Shown: positions 61,191 through 64,000 of the stretch, piece after piece | How the letters are laid out: each line of letters starts with the position of its first letter | How positions within the stretch are numbered: position 1 is the first letter of the stretch | Assembly: GCA_027627225.1 (NCBI GenBank) | Contig: CM051029.1 | Coordinates: 70,852,578 to 70,916,577 of the forward strand | Direction: 5' to 3' | DNA from: Congeria kusceri | Lineage: Eukaryota > Mollusca > Bivalvia > Myida > Dreissenidae | Length of the DNA stretch: 64,000 bases | The notes under the pieces: model-generated | The model's input: the letters and a program-made list of their open reading frames with translations, nothing else | Databases searched by the model: none | What the model was told of the DNA's origin: nothing | Program-made: the position numbers and the translations under genes

Positions 61191-61839
61191 TTTACAATCA
61201 CTATTTAAGATTACATAATATTTAAAGCACTTTTCTATTCAAGTTGAATTCGTATTGGATGTTGTATTTGTCAAATGTGATATATTTTTCGAGTGGTGCA
61301 TGTTAAAGAAATACTATGAACTTTGCACAAATAAACGGCTAAACGGCTAATGAGTTTAACAAAGCAAAATGAATATATACATATGTACGGCAAATAGATG
61401 GTATTTAAGAACTATTATAAAAAGTTTCCACATACAAATTATAAAACAAAATACATGTGTTTCTTCCCTTTCAATAGCACCCATACAAAACGGAACAATA
61501 AGTGTTATAGGGAAAAACGAAGATAATACTTCTTAACACATATAAGACTATTAGAAACAATAAACCAATTTCAAATAAACAAATATATACAATTATAAGT
61601 AACTAATGCAATGTCTAAAGAGGGAACACAACTCGTGAACACTCTCGGGTTAAATGAAATAGTTTTCTGTACATTTTTGCACCTATTTTTATTTGAATTT
61701 AATAAATATATAATTGACATACGCAACAATAAATCCTTAACATGTGACATGTATTATATGTGCATGTACGTATTTGCTGATCTGACTAAGAATGCAATAC
61801 AAACAAAAGCACTGAGTTTTTTTTAAAGAGATGTTCACT
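61191..61839. other. intergenic, no gene seen
   Basis: 3' flank of LRR copy 3 (AATAAA at 61330-61335), then AT-rich sequence with nothing supported. Confidence 0.4.
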
Positions 61840-63720
61840 ATCAGATGACATGAGTTCTATGAACTTTTGCATATTTGGCCGGTTTCTGTAAAACGATGGT
61901 ATGTATTTCAATCTAATATTTGTATATAATATGCATTCTAGAACAAAGTGGTACTCGTCATCAAAAGATTACAAACATCACATTTCCTAAGTTCAACAGG
62001 CACAGGATTGGCCTTTGCCTTTCGTCCACTTTCTGTGTTCAATCTATGTGCTAATAGGCGTAATCTTGATAAACTAAATCAGAACGTTTTTATACTACAC
62101 AGCATTAAATAGGATCAAAGTTCAAATTTTGCAATATTTCTATAAAATAAGGCTCTACTAGAGTCAATTAATCGACCAATTTCAGTTTTGGATACAAATA
62201 TGTGTAAGTCTTTGCTTAACGCTCGAAAGGAATAATTTATCGTGCCCAACATCTTGAAAAAACAAAGCATCATAAAAGCCGAGAGTGCTTAGCAGATCAC
62301 GTAATAAAGAACACCAACTTTTTTATTAGGATACATTTCGCAATCATGAAGTAATGTAAGATAACTTTTCTTAGTGAATTATTAACCCTCAGTCCTGAAC
62401 AACTTAACACAGTATTATATAATGTTATAATATCTTCTAGTTAGATAATTTTCGCGCCCAATCTCGCCGTATTGAAAATAGTTTTGAGTGCTTCTTTTTA
62501 TACCTAGTAACCTTTTACACAATTGCATATGTACGCGCTCTATAGCACTGCCTTTAACAAAACCCCAAACATCGCTGCCATAATTGAGAACAGTCGAAAT
62601 TAAGTTGTCAAATAAATCTAATCTATGTTTAATTGTGATATCGGTAAATTTGTATAGGTAACTATTCATCTTAAAAATAGATTTCAATGCTTGTCCGGCT
62701 AATGTGTTCTGAGCGTCCGAAAAAGAACCACCTGGGGTAAATACAACACCAAGATAATTGAAATTCTTAACAATCTTGATTTCTGTATCATTATAGCGAA
62801 AAGACAAATTATTTGGTAATCGCTCCCCTTTCCTAAATATCATAACTTTAGTTTTGTTTGTGTTCACCACTAACTTCCAACGATTACAATATTCGTGTAA
62901 AGCATTAAAACTATTATGTAATTCTTCCGCGTTGTTCCCCAAAATTATAATATCGTCTGCACACAGTACTAAAACAGTTTGAACGCGTCTATCTCTATAC
63001 CCCTGATACCGTTTTCACAAAAAGTAGATTCTAAGTCACTGAAAAACATTGAAAATAGGAAAGGAGATAAACATTTGCCTCACACCAAGCATACATTCGA
63101 AATCTCCACTTAACTGATTACTATACTTAAGTTTAGATTTTACAGCTGCATAAATTGATTTTATTAGTTTATACCATATATTTTTTCTAACGAGATAATC
63201 AAATGCTTTACTAAAATCAACAAATACACAATACAACTGCTTCCCTTGGTCGATAATATGCGTTAAAAGACCATGAGGCACACAATTATTATCGACAGTG
63301 CTAATATTTTGTCTGAAACTCACCTGAGCGTCAATATAAACGGAATAATGATCAGACCACTGTGAAAGTCGACTATTTAAAATGCGGGTAAAACGTTTTC
63401 CTAATGTACTCAATAATGTTATACCTCTGTAGTTATTTTCGTCATTAATACTACCTTTCTTGTGCAGTGGCACCACAAAGCCATCAGACCAAGAAGTCGG
63501 AAAGTAACCACTATCAAATATTTTGTTAAACAGTGTATGTAGGTATGGTAAGAGTGTGTCTTTACCATATATAAAGAACTCATTCAAATGCATATCAGTA
63601 CCTCCACTTTTGTTAGTTTTTAATTCATTTATAGCTTTATTAATGAATTCTATGATAAAAGGCTGATTTAATTCCTCGAACATGACACTAAATTCGTTTT
63701 TCTCATACCGTTCCTAGAAA
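61840..63720 (-). mobile_element. decayed non-LTR retrotransposon (LINE)
   Basis: The minus strand reads in order: an N-terminal linker with INELKTNKSGGTDMHLNEFF (63683 onward), RT fingers with YRGITLLSTLGK, the palm with YCVFVDFSKAFDYL, a frame change near 63040, the catalytic CADDIIIL (near 62950), and KLVVNTNKTKVMIFRKGERL. A thumb-like region (NFNYLGVVFTPGGSF, LNYGSDVWGF) follows to 62415. Further 3', near 61940-62060, a frame with KCDVCN and, after another frame change, DDEYHFVLEC gives the C-terminal zinc-knuckle-like motif. The 5' part with endonuclease lies beyond 63720 or is lost. Related to the LINE at 20.5 kb; inactive. Confidence 0.87.
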
Positions 63721-64000
63721 TAAATAACATCTTCATCTAGTGTAAAAGAATAAGCTACTTGGATTATTGACGCGTATGTAAGAAAGAACAAATGCCAATA
63801 GACAGCGCTCCAACCAACTGCACTATTTACTATTTAGACTTGTTAAAATAGATGTGCATTCTATGGTTATATAAAATACCCATCAGTCTGGCGTCCATGT
63901 GTAAACAAGAAAAAAGCCAATCAAACACGACCCAAATTATGTATAATGATATTTTTCTTAGAATGCATAAACTCTTTCAATTATTTACATTTATGTTACC
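63721..64000. other. edge of window, nothing supported
   Basis: AT-rich; may include further decayed LINE sequence but no motif is readable. Confidence 0.3.

Overview
The window is eukaryotic nuclear DNA: AT-rich, low coding density, full of non-LTR retrotransposon pieces, fold-back elements, tandem repeats and microsatellites, with a few multi-copy gene families. It most likely comes from a bivalve mollusc, probably a dreissenid mussel. The reasons are a palindromic GGCGTGTCGTGGGAAA.. repeat (positions 732, 26266 and 37922) that I associate from memory with Dreissena, a tRNA-type SINE with a mollusc-like conserved core (35871), a C1q-domain relic (41500), and expanded secreted LRR and class A GPCR families. 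The species call is inference; no search was run.

Layout. 1-4.2 kb: non-coding with one palindromic repeat and an ATA microsatellite. 4.3-5.8 kb: an intact intron-free coding region for a secreted leucine-rich-repeat protein. 5.8-12.7 kb: intergenic with three fold-back hairpins and one unrecognised coding-like fragment (7925-8143, minus). 12.7-28.1 kb: three same-strand paralogues of one class A GPCR (12749 broken, 18087 intact, 26832 broken once), separated by a 57-bp x10 minisatellite, a decayed LINE (20.5-23.2 kb, minus), a 71-bp tandem array joined to a fold-back element, and a duplicated palindrome. 28-41 kb: mostly non-coding, with two opposite-strand GPCR-like relics (33.1-34.4 minus, 36.4-36.8 plus), a Cys-rich coding-like fragment, a SINE, tRNA-like pseudogenes and a second copy of the fold-back element. 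40.4-41.8 kb: a LINE remnant followed by a C1q-domain relic. 42-49.9 kb: fold-backs, a ~1 kb inverted-repeat element and a terminal-inverted-repeat element packed with TCGGGAC motifs. 49.9-61.2 kb: two related LRR pseudogenes that keep the same small 5' exons, with another LINE 3' half (56.7-58.7 kb, minus) between them. 61.8-63.7 kb: a fourth LINE (minus).

Only two long reading frames look fully intact: the secreted LRR protein and the 424-residue GPCR at 18087. They sit in separate blocks and nothing here links them functionally; both are surface or secreted recognition-type families that expand by tandem duplication in bivalves. The rest of the coding content is decaying paralogues or mobile-element protein. 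The most unusual points are the +1 frame change at the same place (third intracellular loop) in both broken GPCR copies, the tandem arrays grown at or beside fold-back element ends, and a probable inversion-split GPCR relic.
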